Below, one piece after another: positions 1 to 9,059 of a stretch of 64,000 nt of DNA. The DNA is from Streptomyces griseoruber (GTDB taxonomy: Bacteria > Actinomycetota > Actinomycetes > Streptomycetales > Streptomycetaceae), in NCBI RefSeq assembly GCF_001514205.1, contig NZ_KQ948783.1:137625-201624 (forward strand), written 5' to 3'. The first letter of the stretch is position 1; each line of letters starts with the position of its first letter. The translations under genes were made by a program, and so were the position numbers. The notes under the pieces are model-generated. The model searched no databases. It was given only the letters and a program-made list of their open reading frames with translations, and was not told where the DNA came from.

Positions 1-293
1 ACGCCGTGGTGCGGGTGGCTTCCGGGGGGACCGCGCTCGATCCGGAGGTCGTCGCGCAGTTGCTGGGGCGCAGTCGTCAGCAGGATGTGCTCGCGGGTCT
101 CACTCCTCGGGAGCGGGAGGTGCTGGGGCTGATGGCCGAGGGGCGGACCAACTCCGCCGTCGCCCGTCAGCTGGTCGTCAGCGACGGGGCCGTCGAGAAG
201 CACGTCAGCAATATCTTCCTGAAGCTCGGACTCTCGCCCAGTGACGGGGATCACCGTCGGGTTCTTGCGGTACTCACCTACCTCAATTCATGA
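1..293 (+). CDS. LuxR-family response regulator, C-terminal part (cut by window edge)
   Basis: The reading frame is already open at the left edge, so the N-terminal receiver domain lies outside the window. The visible part ends in a typical LuxR/FixJ helix-turn-helix: LTPREREVLGLMAEG, then SNSAVA-type and GAVEKHVSNIFLKLGL segments, which form the DNA-recognition helices. This is the output domain of NarL-type response regulators, which are normally activated by phosphorylation from a histidine kinase. The gene ends 273 bp before korA, and its kinase partner is not visible. The family assignment is firm; the target genes are unknown. Confidence 0.9.
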   Translation, partial: AVVRVASGGTALDPEVVAQLLGRSRQQDVLAGLTPREREVLGLMAEGRTNSAVARQLVVSDGAVEKHVSNIFLKLGLSPSDGDHRRVLAVLTYLNS

Positions 294-566
294 CGGAGTG
301 ACACTGTGGCTCGACGGTGACCCGGCGGTGATCGGAGCCGTGCCGGACGTCGTTCCTCACGTGAACCGGGGAACTCGGACGGTGCGTCTACCAGGGCGAC
401 ACCGTGGGGCGGGAAATCATGACAAGTCGGGGTGCCGGGCCGTCTCAGGGCAGTGACCGTCATACGAACGGCCGAGGGAAGGTGACCCTTACAGACGTAG
501 GGTTGATCCAGGGGGGCCTTCGGGAAGACCCCTCCGGGACAGCCACCTCGAGGGAGGTCCAGTTCA

Positions 567-2519
567 GTGACCAGTCGGGTCAGCAGCGCAACGGGACAGA
601 CCGGGCAGGCCGAGCAGGCCGACGGGACCGTCGTGGGAGAACAGCGCAAACCGGACGCGACGGCGAAGGACGTACGCCGTCTCGACCGGGTGATCATCAG
701 GTTCGCGGGCGACTCGGGTGACGGTATGCAGCTCACCGGTGACCGTTTCACCTCCGAGACGGCCTCGTTCGGCAACGATCTGTCCACCCTGCCGAACTTC
801 CCGGCCGAGATCCGCGCGCCCGCCGGCACTCTCCCCGGCGTCTCCTCGTTCCAGCTGCACTTCGCCGACCACGACATCCTCACGCCGGGCGATGCACCCA
901 ATGTGCTGGTCGCGATGAATCCGGCGGCCCTGAAAGCCAACATCGGGGATGTGCCCCGCGGCGCGGAGATCATCGTCAACACCGACGAGTTCACCAAACG
1001 CGCCATGCAGAAAGTGGGGTACGCGGCCTCGCCGCTGGAGGACGGCTCCCTCGACGGCTACCAGCTCCACCCGGTCCCGCTGACCACCCTGACCGTCGAG
1101 GCACTCAAGGAATTCGACCTCACCCGCAAGGAGGCCGAGCGCAGCAAGAACATGTTCGCGCTCGGCCTCCTGTCATGGATGTACCACCGCCCCACCGAGG
1201 GCACCGAGAAGTTCCTCAAGTCCAAGTTCGCCAGGAAGCCGGACATCGCGGCCGCCAACATCGCCGCCTTCCGGGCCGGCTGGAACTTCGGCGAGACGAC
1301 CGAGGACTTCGCCGTCTCCTACGAGGTGGCCCCGGCGGCGAAGGCCTTTCCCGTCGGGACCTACCGGAACATCTCCGGGAACCTGGCGCTCGCCTACGGG
1401 CTGGTCACCGCCTCCCGGCAGGCCGATCTGCCGCTGTTCCTGGGGTCGTACCCGATCACCCCGGCCTCGGACATCCTGCACGAGCTGAGCCGGCACAAGA
1501 ACTTCGGTGTGCGCACCTTCCAGGCCGAGGACGAGATCGCCGGCATCGGCGCCGCGCTGGGGGCGGCCTTCGGGGGGTCCCTCGCGGTCACCACCACCTC
1601 CGGGCCGGGTGTGGCGCTGAAGTCGGAGACCATCGGGCTCGCGGTCTCGCTGGAGCTGCCGCTGCTGGTCGTCGACATCCAGCGCGGGGGTCCGTCGACC
1701 GGGCTGCCGACCAAGACCGAGCAGGCCGACCTGCTCCAGGCGATGTTCGGGCGCAACGGCGAGGCCCCGGTGCCGATCGTCGCTCCCTGCACGCCCGCCG
1801 ACTGCTTCGACGCCGCCCTGGAGGCCGCGCGGATCGCCCTGGCCTACCGCACCCCCGTCTTCCTGCTCTCCGACGGCTACCTCGCCAACGGCTCCGAACC
1901 CTGGCGCATCCCCGAGCTGGACGAGCTGCCGGATCTGCGGGTGCAGTTCGCCTCGGGCCCGAACCACACCCTGGACGACGGCACCGAGGTCTTCTGGCCG
2001 TACAAGCGGGATCCGCAGACCCTCGCCCGGCCGTGGGCGATCCCGGGCACCCCGGGCCTCGAACACCGCATCGGCGGCATCGAGAAGCAGGACGGCACCG
2101 GGAACATCTCCTACGACCCCGCCAACCACGACCTGATGGTCCGCACCCGCCAGGCCAAGATCGACGGCATCGAGGTCCCCGACCTGCGGGTCGACGATCC
2201 GGACGGGGCGAGAACCCTGGTTCTGGGCTGGGGGTCGACGTACGGGCCGATCACCGCGGCCGTACGACGGCTGCGGGCGGCCGGGGAAGCGGTCGCGCAG
2301 GCCCATCTGCGGCACCTGAACCCCTTCCCGCGCAATCTGGGCGAGGTGCTGGGGGCCTACGACAGGGTCGTCGTCCCCGAGATGAACCTCGGCCAGCTCG
2401 CCACCCTCATCCGGGCGAGGTATCTGGTCGACGCCCACTCCTACAACCAGGTGAACGGCATGCCGTTCAAGGCGGAGCAGCTCGCCGCGGCGCTCAAGGA
2501 GGCCATCCATGACCACTGA
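567..2519 (+). CDS. korA: 2-oxoacid:ferredoxin oxidoreductase subunit alpha (gamma-alpha fusion)
   Basis: This is the large subunit of the two-subunit KorAB-type enzyme, which decarboxylates a 2-oxoacid (2-oxoglutarate in characterised actinobacterial examples) to its CoA ester and reduces ferredoxin. The 650 residues carry an N-terminal gamma-type domain starting near residue 37 (RFAGDSGDGMQLTGDRF) and, from about residue 270, the pyrimidine-binding domain with SYPITPASDIL and the TSGPG loop. The GTG start at 567 follows a GAGGGAGG ribosome site by about 8 bases. It overlaps korB by 11 bp, so translation is probably coupled. Size and fusion order match Streptomyces and mycobacterial KorA. 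The exact substrate is inferred from the family. Confidence 0.95.
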   Translation: MTSRVSSATGQTGQAEQADGTVVGEQRKPDATAKDVRRLDRVIIRFAGDSGDGMQLTGDRFTSETASFGNDLSTLPNFPAEIRAPAGTLPGVSSFQLHFADHDILTPGDAPNVLVAMNPAALKANIGDVPRGAEIIVNTDEFTKRAMQKVGYAASPLEDGSLDGYQLHPVPLTTLTVEALKEFDLTRKEAERSKNMFALGLLSWMYHRPTEGTEKFLKSKFARKPDIAAANIAAFRAGWNFGETTEDFAVSYEVAPAAKAFPVGTYRNISGNLALAYGLVTASRQADLPLFLGSYPITPASDILHELSRHKNFGVRTFQAEDEIAGIGAALGAAFGGSLAVTTTSGPGVALKSETIGLAVSLELPLLVVDIQRGGPSTGLPTKTEQADLLQAMFGRNGEAPVPIVAPCTPADCFDAALEAARIALAYRTPVFLLSDGYLANGSEPWRIPELDELPDLRVQFASGPNHTLDDGTEVFWPYKRDPQTLARPWAIPGTPGLEHRIGGIEKQDGTGNISYDPANHDLMVRTRQAKIDGIEVPDLRVDDPDGARTLVLGWGSTYGPITAAVRRLRAAGEAVAQAHLRHLNPFPRNLGEVLGAYDRVVVPEMNLGQLATLIRARYLVDAHSYNQVNGMPFKAEQLAAALKEAIHDH

Positions 2520-3561
2520 GCCACTCCACCTCGTGCCCAAGGCCGAAGGCCGGCAGTCCATGAAGGACTTCAAGTCGGACCAGGAGGTGCGCTGGTGCCC
2601 GGGCTGCGGCGACTACGCGATCCTCGCCGCGGTCCAGGGGTTCATGCCGGAACTGGGGCTGGCCAGGGAGAACATCGTCTTCGTCTCCGGCATCGGCTGC
2701 TCCTCGCGCTTCCCGTACTACATGAACACGTACGGCATGCACTCCATCCACGGCCGGGCCCCGGCGATCGCGACCGGGCTCGCCGCCAGCCGCCGCGATC
2801 TGAGCGTCTGGGTGGTGACGGGTGACGGGGACGCGCTGTCCATCGGCGGCAACCACCTCATCCACGCCCTGCGCCGCAACGTCAACCTCAAGATCCTCCT
2901 CTTCAACAACCGGATCTACGGGCTCACGAAGGGCCAGTACTCCCCCACCTCCGAGGTCGGCAAGATCACCAAGTCGACGCCGATGGGGTCGCTGGACGCC
3001 CCCTTCAACCCGGTCTCCCTGGCCCTCGGCGCCGAGGCCTCGTTCGTCGCCCGCACCATCGACTCCGACCGCAAGCATCTGACGGAGGTGCTCCGGCAGG
3101 CCGCCGCGCACCCGGGCACGGCGCTGATCGAGATCTACCAGAACTGCAACATCTTCAACGACGGCGCCTTCGACGCGGTCAAGGACAAGCAGCAGGCCGA
3201 GGAGGCCGTGATCCGGCTGGAGCACGGGCAGCCGATCCGGTTCGGGGCCGAGGGCGGCAAGGGCGTCGTACGGGACGCGGCGACCGGCGATCTGCGGGTC
3301 GTCGCCGTGACACCGGAGAACGAGGGGGACATCCTGGTCCACGACGCGCACGCGGCCTCCCCGACCACCGCCTTCGCGCTCTCCCGGCTCGCCGACCCCG
3401 ACACCCTGTACAACACCCCGATCGGTGTGCTGCGCTCCGTCGAGCGGCCGGTCTACGACACCCAGATGGCCGAGCAGCTCGACACGGCCGTCGAGCAGCA
3501 CGGCAAGGGCGACCTGGCCGCGCTGCTGGCGGGCGGGGACACCTGGACGGTCGTCGGCTGA
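2509..3561 (+). CDS. korB: 2-oxoacid:ferredoxin oxidoreductase subunit beta
   Basis: This is the thiamine-diphosphate subunit paired with KorA. The 350-residue protein has the cysteine-containing RWCPGCGDYAIL motif near residue 28 and a TPP/Mg site made of GDGDALSIGGNH (about residue 105) followed by FNNRIYGLTKGQYSPTS. The C-terminal third carries the usual extension of actinobacterial KorB. The start overlaps the end of korA by 11 bp, so the two subunits form one transcription unit. It feeds reduced ferredoxin into metabolism next to the NADH and menaquinone genes further along the window. Confidence 0.95.
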   Translation: MTTEPLHLVPKAEGRQSMKDFKSDQEVRWCPGCGDYAILAAVQGFMPELGLARENIVFVSGIGCSSRFPYYMNTYGMHSIHGRAPAIATGLAASRRDLSVWVVTGDGDALSIGGNHLIHALRRNVNLKILLFNNRIYGLTKGQYSPTSEVGKITKSTPMGSLDAPFNPVSLALGAEASFVARTIDSDRKHLTEVLRQAAAHPGTALIEIYQNCNIFNDGAFDAVKDKQQAEEAVIRLEHGQPIRFGAEGGKGVVRDAATGDLRVVAVTPENEGDILVHDAHAASPTTAFALSRLADPDTLYNTPIGVLRSVERPVYDTQMAEQLDTAVEQHGKGDLAALLAGGDTWTVVG

Positions 3562-3611
3562 GCAACCGCCGAGAGCGATCACCACAGGTCAGGGGCACTT
3601 ACCCTGACACC

Positions 3612-3636
3612 AGTACCTTACTTTGAAGTGGGTACT
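3612..3636. promoter_or_regulatory. Candidate HxlR/QorR-type operator upstream of qorB
   Basis: An imperfect inverted repeat, AGTACC...GGTACT, with an inner ACTT-TG-AAGT lies 67-91 bp upstream of the qorB start. qorB/ytfG genes are usually controlled by a neighbouring HxlR-family regulator. No such gene is present in this window, so the regulator is inferred only from the site and the target type. Confidence 0.4.
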
Positions 3637-3702
3637 TTCGCTCAGTTAGCGCTCCTCCTAGGGTGGGTGGCAGACCCGCTACCCCCCTAGGAGTTCTGAG
3701 CC

Positions 3703-4557
3703 ATGAGCATCGTCGTCACCGGAGCCACCGGAAAGCTCGGCCGTCACGTCGTGGAGCAGTTGCTGGAGAAGGTTCCGGCGGAGCAGATCACGGCCGTCGT
3801 GCGCGACGAGGCCAAGGCCGCCGACTTCGCCGCGCGCGGCGTGAAGCTCGCGGTCGCCGACTACAACACCCCCGAGACCTTCGACGGCCTGTTCGCGGCC
3901 GGCGACAAGGTGCTGCTGATCTCGGGCAACGAGTTCGACAAGGGCCGCCCCGCGCAGCACCAGGTCGTCATCGACCGGGCGAAGGCCGCCGGGGTCGCGC
4001 TGCTGGCGTACACGAGCGCGTCGGGCACGCTGAGCGCCGCGCTGGCCGACGACCACCGTGCCACCGAGGCGGCGCTGACCTCCTCGGGCGTGCCGTACGT
4101 GCTGCTGCGCAACGGCTGGTACCACGAGAACTACACCGAGCAGCTCGCCCCGGTCCTGGAGCACAACGCGGTCGTCGCGGCCGCCGGTGAGGGCCGGGTG
4201 TCCTCCGCCTCCCGCGCGGACTACGCGGCCGCCGCCGTCGCCGTGCTGACGGGCGAGGGCCACGAGAACAAGACGTACGAGCTGGGCGGCGACGAGGCGT
4301 GGGGCTTCGCCGAGTACGCGGCCGAGCTGAGCCGGCAGACCGGCAAGGAGATCGTCTACAACGCGGTGCCCGCCGAGGTGCTCGTCGGCATCCTGACCGG
4401 CGCGGGGCTGCCCGAGCCGTTCGCCGCGACCCTGGCCGGCGTGGACGCGTCGATCGAGAAGGGCGAGCTGGTGGTCGACAGCGGCGACCTCTCGCGTCTG
4501 GCGGGCCGCCCGACCACCCCGTTCGCCGAGGCGATCACGGCCGCGCTCAAGGGCTGA
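3703..4557 (+). CDS. qorB: NmrA/QorB-type NAD(P)H:quinone oxidoreductase
   Basis: This 284-residue atypical short-chain dehydrogenase closely resembles E. coli QorB (YtfG), which reduces quinones with NADPH. It begins with the Rossmann motif VTGATGKLGRHV. It also shows the family-typical segments LLISGNE, LLAYTSASG, LLRNGWYHENYTEQ and SRADYAAAAVAVL, and lacks the Tyr-X3-Lys triad of classical SDRs. The ATG at 3703 follows the CTAGGAG ribosome site. It is a monocistronic unit between korB and rarD. Quinone reduction is an inference from homology; a general NAD(P)H-binding stress role is also possible. Confidence 0.85.
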   Translation: MSIVVTGATGKLGRHVVEQLLEKVPAEQITAVVRDEAKAADFAARGVKLAVADYNTPETFDGLFAAGDKVLLISGNEFDKGRPAQHQVVIDRAKAAGVALLAYTSASGTLSAALADDHRATEAALTSSGVPYVLLRNGWYHENYTEQLAPVLEHNAVVAAAGEGRVSSASRADYAAAAVAVLTGEGHENKTYELGGDEAWGFAEYAAELSRQTGKEIVYNAVPAEVLVGILTGAGLPEPFAATLAGVDASIEKGELVVDSGDLSRLAGRPTTPFAEAITAALKG

Positions 4558-4596
4558 CCCGCACCGCACGGCCTCGGGACCTCCTCACCTCCGCCT

Positions 4597-4626
4597 GTCA
4601 TGACCGTATGGCGATACGGGCATGAC
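4597..4626. terminator. 13-bp hairpin between qorB and rarD
   Basis: The arms GTCATGaCCGTAT and ATACGGgCATGAC pair with a single mismatch around a GGCG loop, 40 bp after the qorB stop. It could end the qorB transcript. No T-tract follows, and it lies 75 bp upstream of rarD, so it could also be an operator. Confidence 0.5.
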
Positions 4627-4701
4627 GGACGGGGGTGTTCGGCGTTACCTTCGTGCACGCGTGCGTGAAGGTGCGCCAGGACGCGAGAAGGAGGGGCGCC
4701 C

Positions 4702-5652
4702 GTGGCCGGGTCGTCGAAGGGTGAGGGCCGGATAGGTCTGCTGAACGGCTTCGCGGCGTACGGGATGTGGGGGCTGGTCCCCCTGTTCTGGCCCCTGCTC
4801 AAGCCCGCCGGGGCGGTGGAGATCCTCGCCCACCGCATGGTGTGGTCCCTCTTCTTCGTCGCCGCGGCCCTGCTCGTCGTACGGCGCTGGGCGTGGGCCG
4901 GGGAGCTGCTGCGGCAGCCGCGCCGGCTCGGGCTGGTGGTGATCGCCGCGGCCGTCATCACCGTGAACTGGGGCGTCTACATCTGGGCCGTCAACTCGGG
5001 GCACGTGGTGGAGGCCTCCCTCGGGTACTTCATCAACCCGCTGGTCACCATCGCGATGGGCGTGCTGATCCTGAAGGAACGGCTGCGGCCGGTGCAGTGG
5101 GCGGCGGTCGGCGTCGGTCTGGCCGCGGTGCTGGTGCTGACCGTGGGCTACGGCCGTCCGCCGTGGATCTCCCTGTGTCTGGCGTTCTCCTTCGCCACAT
5201 ACGGCCTCGTGAAGAAGAAGGTCAACCTCGGCGGGGTGGAGTCGCTGGCCGCGGAGACCGCGATCCAGTTCCTGCCCGCGCTGGCCTATCTGCTGTGGCT
5301 GTCGGCGCACGGCGGCGCCACCTTCGCCTCCGAGGGCGCCGGTCACGCGGCCCTGCTGGCCTCGACCGGTGTGGTCACCGCGCTGCCCCTGGTGTGTTTC
5401 GGGGCCGCCGCCATCCGGGTGCCGCTGTCCACGCTGGGGCTGCTGCAGTATCTGGCACCGGTGTTCCAGTTCCTGCTCGGGGTCGTCTACTTCGGCGAGG
5501 AGATGCCGGCCGAGCGGTGGGCCGGGTTCGGGCTGGTGTGGCTGGCGCTGGTGCTGCTGACCGCCGACGCGTGGCGCTCCGCGCGGCGGCCGAAGACGTC
5601 GGCCGAGGTGCCGCAGGTCCCTCAGGTGCCGTCGGCCGCAGTGGATGTGTGA
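4702..5652 (+). CDS. rarD: RarD family EamA transporter
   Basis: This inner-membrane transporter of the drug/metabolite superfamily has 316 residues. About ten hydrophobic segments form two EamA halves, starting with LNGFAAYGMWGLVPLFWPLL. The motifs AHRMVWSLFF, NWGVYIWAVNSGHVVEASLGYFINPL and PLSTLGLLQYLAPVFQFLLGV are characteristic of RarD (chloramphenicol-sensitive protein family). The true substrate of the family is not settled. The GTG start is preceded by GAAGGAGGGG. It is transcribed alone in the same direction as its neighbours. The C-terminal tail is a short polar extension rich in Val, Pro and Gln. Confidence 0.9.
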   Translation: MAGSSKGEGRIGLLNGFAAYGMWGLVPLFWPLLKPAGAVEILAHRMVWSLFFVAAALLVVRRWAWAGELLRQPRRLGLVVIAAAVITVNWGVYIWAVNSGHVVEASLGYFINPLVTIAMGVLILKERLRPVQWAAVGVGLAAVLVLTVGYGRPPWISLCLAFSFATYGLVKKKVNLGGVESLAAETAIQFLPALAYLLWLSAHGGATFASEGAGHAALLASTGVVTALPLVCFGAAAIRVPLSTLGLLQYLAPVFQFLLGVVYFGEEMPAERWAGFGLVWLALVLLTADAWRSARRPKTSAEVPQVPQVPSAAVDV

Positions 5653-5712
5653 CCGGGGCCGGTGGTGCCCGCCTCCGGCCGATTGTCAGTGGCGGCTGGT
5701 TAAGTGGGTCGC

Positions 5713-6183
5713 ATGAGTCGGACACCCGCGCCCACACCCGTCCACTGGAAGCTCGTCGTCGACGCCGCCGATCCGCATACCCAGGCCGACTTCTGGGCCG
5801 GTGCGCTGCACTACGCGGTGGAGGACAACAGCGCGCTGATCGAGCGGCTGCTGGCGGCCGGTGCGCTGCCGGGGGCGGCAGCCGTGGAGTTCCACGGCCG
5901 TCCTGCCTTCCGGGACCTGATCGCCGTACGCCATCCGGAGGACCCGTTCGACGCGGACAGCGGGACCGGGCTGGGGCGGCGGCTGCTGTTCCAGCGGGTG
6001 CCGGAGGCGAAGACGGTGAAGAACCGGCTGCATCTGGATCTGCACCCCGGTGCGGGGCGGCGGGCCGACGAGGTGGAGCGGCTGCGGGCGCTGGGGGCGA
6101 GTGTGCTGCGGGAGGTGAGGGAACCGTCCGGGGAGTGGGTGGTGATGGCGGATCCCGAGGGCAACGAGTTCTGCGTGCACTAG
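5713..6183 (+). CDS. VOC family (glyoxalase-like) protein
   Basis: This is a small cytoplasmic protein of 156 residues from the ATG at 5713; an in-frame GTG at 5704 would add three. It has the fold pattern of the vicinal-oxygen-chelate superfamily: WKLVVDAADPHTQADFWAGALHY at the N terminus, KNRLHLDLHP in the middle and MADPEGNEFCVH at the end. The latter two supply the usual metal-ligand positions (H, E). These proteins include glyoxalases, dioxygenases and resistance proteins. No substrate can be assigned here. Confidence 0.85.
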   Translation: MSRTPAPTPVHWKLVVDAADPHTQADFWAGALHYAVEDNSALIERLLAAGALPGAAAVEFHGRPAFRDLIAVRHPEDPFDADSGTGLGRRLLFQRVPEAKTVKNRLHLDLHPGAGRRADEVERLRALGASVLREVREPSGEWVVMADPEGNEFCVH

Positions 6184-6337
6184 GCGCGCCGGGGCTGGGT
6201 ATTCCGCGGAACCGTCCGGAATGTGAACCTCCTGTCCTGATAGCGCTCTTGACGTGCCGTTGGCGGAGCGTTCACCATCCTGGAACCCCATTCACTGTGG
6301 AATCCCTTTGATTCCCGCGGAATTCGGAGCCCCCCAC

Positions 6338-7279
6338 ATGAAGCTCTCGGTTCCCGGGCGTACGGCGGCCGCCTGCGCCTGCTCGATTGTCATGCTCCTG
6401 ACTGGCGGAGCGATAGCCGGCGCGGCGCCCGCACCCCTGGCCGCCGCCCCCGACATCCCCGTGGCGAACGTCAAGGCCCACCTCGCCCAGTTGCAGTCCA
6501 TCGCCACCGCCAACGGCGGCAACCGCGCCCACGGCCGGGCCGGCTACAAGGCCTCGCTCGACTATGTGAAGGCCACACTGGACGCCGCCGGGTACACCAC
6601 CACCATCCAGCAGTTCACGTCCTCCGGCCGCACCGGCTACAACCTGATCGCCGACTGGCCCGGCGGCAACACCGACCAGGTCATCATGGCCGGTTCCCAC
6701 CTCGACAGCGTCACCGCGGGCGCGGGCATCAACGACAACGGCTCCGGTTCGGCGGCCGTCCTGGAGACCGCCCTCGCCGTGTCCCGGGCCGCCTACCGGC
6801 CCACCCGGCATCTGCGGTTCGCCTGGTGGGGCGCCGAGGAGCTGGGCATGGTCGGCTCGCGTTACTACGTCAACAACCTCTCCTCCGCGAACCGCGCCCG
6901 CATCAGCGGCTACCTCAACTTCGACATGGTCGGCTCGCCGAACCCCGGCTACTTCGTCTACGACGACGACCCGACCATCGAGAAGACCTTCAAGGACTAC
7001 TTCGCCGGCCTCGGCGTCGCGACGGAGATCGAGACCGAGGGCGACGGCCGCTCCGACCACGCGCCCTTCAAGAACGCGGGCGTCCCGGTGGGAGGTCTGT
7101 TCAGCGGCGCCGACTACATCAAGACGGCGGCGCAGGCGGCCAAGTGGGGCGGTACGGCCGGGCAGGCCTTCGACCGCTGCTACCACTCCTCCTGCGACAC
7201 CACCGCCAACATCAACGACACCGCCCTGAACCGCAACGCGGACGCGCTCGCGTACGCCGTGTGGACCTTGTCCTCCTGA
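6338..7279 (+). CDS. Secreted M28 zinc aminopeptidase (S. griseus aminopeptidase homologue)
   Basis: This extracellular di-zinc exopeptidase removes N-terminal residues, mainly hydrophobic ones in the characterised homologue. The 313-residue precursor starts at ATG 6338. Its signal peptide (Arg, then AACACSIVMLLTGGAIAGAA) is followed by a mature sequence opening APDIPVANVKAHL, nearly identical to S. griseus aminopeptidase. Zinc ligands are visible in GSHLDS (His near 121), GINDNGSGS (Asp near 133), WWGAEELG, NFDMVGSPNPGYF and GRSDHAPF, and the disulphide segment CYHSSC is near the end. It is convergent with the next minus-strand gene. Confidence 0.95.
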   Translation: MKLSVPGRTAAACACSIVMLLTGGAIAGAAPAPLAAAPDIPVANVKAHLAQLQSIATANGGNRAHGRAGYKASLDYVKATLDAAGYTTTIQQFTSSGRTGYNLIADWPGGNTDQVIMAGSHLDSVTAGAGINDNGSGSAAVLETALAVSRAAYRPTRHLRFAWWGAEELGMVGSRYYVNNLSSANRARISGYLNFDMVGSPNPGYFVYDDDPTIEKTFKDYFAGLGVATEIETEGDGRSDHAPFKNAGVPVGGLFSGADYIKTAAQAAKWGGTAGQAFDRCYHSSCDTTANINDTALNRNADALAYAVWTLSS

Positions 7280-7321
7280 CCCGGCCCGGCGCGCCCGGCC
7301 CGTGGACGCGCCTCGCCCGGC

Positions 7322-8881
7322 CTACCGGCCCGGTGCTCCGGACCTGCGGGCGCGTTCCGCCAGCCGGAGCATCCGGGCGCGGGCCGACTCCAGTTGCTCG
7401 ACGTCGTCGGCGGCCGGGCCCTCCTCGGTGGTCAGCTCCGTCCACAGGCCGAGGAGTTCGGTGCCCAGGTTCAGGCCCTGCAAGGGGTCGCGCACGGCAC
7501 GCCAGGCCGCCGCCGCGCTCTGGACGTTGCCGTACGCGGCCTCGCCGTCCCGGGCGCGGCGGCGGATCCGGGCCAGGTCGAGGGAGACATGGAAGGCACG
7601 CAGCGGGTCGCCCGCCAGGTAGGCGATGTACGCGCCGAGTTCACGGAGCCGGAGCACCTCGGGGTGCTCCGGTCCCAGCGTTCCCGAGGCCTCCAGCACG
7701 GTCCGCTCGGCGAGCCCGGCGGCCACGTCGATACGGCCGGCCCGCACGGCCTCGTTGATGTGCGCCATCGGCTCCCCCAGCAGCGCGGGGGCACCGTCGG
7801 TGCCGGGGAGGGTGCGGGGGTCGTCACCGAGGACCGCTTCCGCCACGGCGTCGAAGCCACGGGCGGGGGTCGGCTTGGGGTCGGGGTCGAGTGCGGCGGC
7901 CGACTCGGGGTCGGGGGTGGGAGTGAAGGCGAGGAGGGGCTTCAGCTCCGGCTCGGGGGTGGTGAAGGCGGCTTCCGGGAAGCGGTGCGGGGCGTGCTCC
8001 GAGGCCCGGTCGCGGTCCTGGTCCCGGCCCTGGCCCTGGTCCGGGGCGGCGGGCACCCCGGACTCCGGGAAAGGGGACGGCGCGTGTTCCGGCGAGGCGG
8101 GCACCGCCCCCTCCGGCTGGAGATCCATGGCCGGAGGCGGGCCGAAGACTCCCGTGGGGGCCACGACCGTGCCGGGGGCCGGGGCCTGCGCCGGGGTTGC
8201 CGTGGGCGCCGGGGGCGCCGGGGGAAGGGGCGGGATTCCGTCCTGCGGTTCTTCCGGTGCCTGCACCTGCCGCAGGACGTGCGTGGGCTTGTCCCGCCGG
8301 GGTTCTTCGGGGGCGGGCGCCGGGGCTTCCGGGGCCGGGTTCACCGGGGCCACCGGGGCCGCCGGAGCGCTCAGCACCGGAAGGGCCACCGTGGGTGCCG
8401 CCGGAGTGACCGGGCCGGCCGGGGCGCCCGGAGCAACCGGAGCCGCCGGAGCCGCCGAGGCCGCCGGAGCGCTCAGCACCGGAAGGGCCACCGTGGGTGC
8501 CGCCGGAGCGATCGGGCCGGCCGGGGCGCCCGGAGCAACCGGAGCCGCCGAGGTCATCTGCGCCGAGGACACCGCCGGTGCCCGCAGTGGCTCCGCCGTG
8601 AAGTGGCTGGAGCCGTCCGTGTCGATGCGGAGGGGGACGACGTAACCGATGCGCTCGTCGTGGACCGTGGCGAGGACGGGGTGCCCGGTGGCGACGGCGA
8701 TGCGGTGGAGCTGGCCCAGGACGGCGTGCTGGATCTCCTCGCCGTCGGCCGCCGCGACCGGTACTCCTCCTATCGTCGCCGGGCCGCCCGCGCGGACGTG
8801 GACGTCGAGCGGGGCGACCAGGGCGGCGGGCCGCCCGGTGCGGTTCTGTTCCCGCTTCTTCTCGCGACTGAGTCGAGACAT
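7322..8881 (-). CDS. Pro/Ala-rich protein with C-terminal TPR-like domain
   Basis: This hypothetical protein has about 519 residues from the ATG at 8881 (MSRLSREKKREQNRTG). The basic N terminus leads into a conserved domain of about 110 residues containing VDVHVRAGG-like strands and GHPVLATVHDERIGYVVPL. A long low-complexity region of Pro/Ala/Glu follows (about residues 110-370), including a 34-residue tandem duplication. The C terminus is helical and TPR-like (EHPEVLRLRELGAYIAYLAG, then DPLRAFHVSLDLARIRR). There is no signal peptide. It is divergent from a DUF6668-like gene, with 178 bp between the starts. The function is unknown; the layout suggests a cytoplasmic scaffold. Confidence 0.7.
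   Translation of the reverse strand: MSRLSREKKREQNRTGRPAALVAPLDVHVRAGGPATIGGVPVAAADGEEIQHAVLGQLHRIAVATGHPVLATVHDERIGYVVPLRIDTDGSSHFTAEPLRAPAVSSAQMTSAAPVAPGAPAGPIAPAAPTVALPVLSAPAASAAPAAPVAPGAPAGPVTPAAPTVALPVLSAPAAPVAPVNPAPEAPAPAPEEPRRDKPTHVLRQVQAPEEPQDGIPPLPPAPPAPTATPAQAPAPGTVVAPTGVFGPPPAMDLQPEGAVPASPEHAPSPFPESGVPAAPDQGQGRDQDRDRASEHAPHRFPEAAFTTPEPELKPLLAFTPTPDPESAAALDPDPKPTPARGFDAVAEAVLGDDPRTLPGTDGAPALLGEPMAHINEAVRAGRIDVAAGLAERTVLEASGTLGPEHPEVLRLRELGAYIAYLAGDPLRAFHVSLDLARIRRRARDGEAAYGNVQSAAAAWRAVRDPLQGLNLGTELLGLWTELTTEEGPAADDVEQLESARARMLRLAERARRSGAPGR
8359..8553. repeat. 102-bp tandem duplication inside the Pro/Ala-rich gene
   Basis: A unit beginning CCGCCGGAGCGCTCAGCACC at 8359 recurs at 8461, a 102-bp period. 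The second copy is nearly complete and differs at only a few positions, such as GTGAC versus GCGAT. The period is a multiple of three, so it duplicates 34 residues (the ALPVLSAPAA segment) in frame. Confidence 0.85.
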
Positions 8882-9059
8882 CGGTTCCTCACTCGGATGC
8901 GTCGTCACGCTCCGGTCGTCCAGGTGCGCGTACGCGTGCACGTACTGTTGAGTCTCTCTGTTCGCTCCCGGCCGGTGCGTCACCACGACGTCACAGCCTC
9001 GTTCCAAGGACCCGCGCCGGGCTTGCCGGGAGCGCCCACCAGAAGGAGGGGGTACGGCC

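Noticed and set aside
1173..2573. Long minus-strand frame opposite korA
   Set aside because: Pro/Arg/Gly-rich shadow of a well-supported gene.
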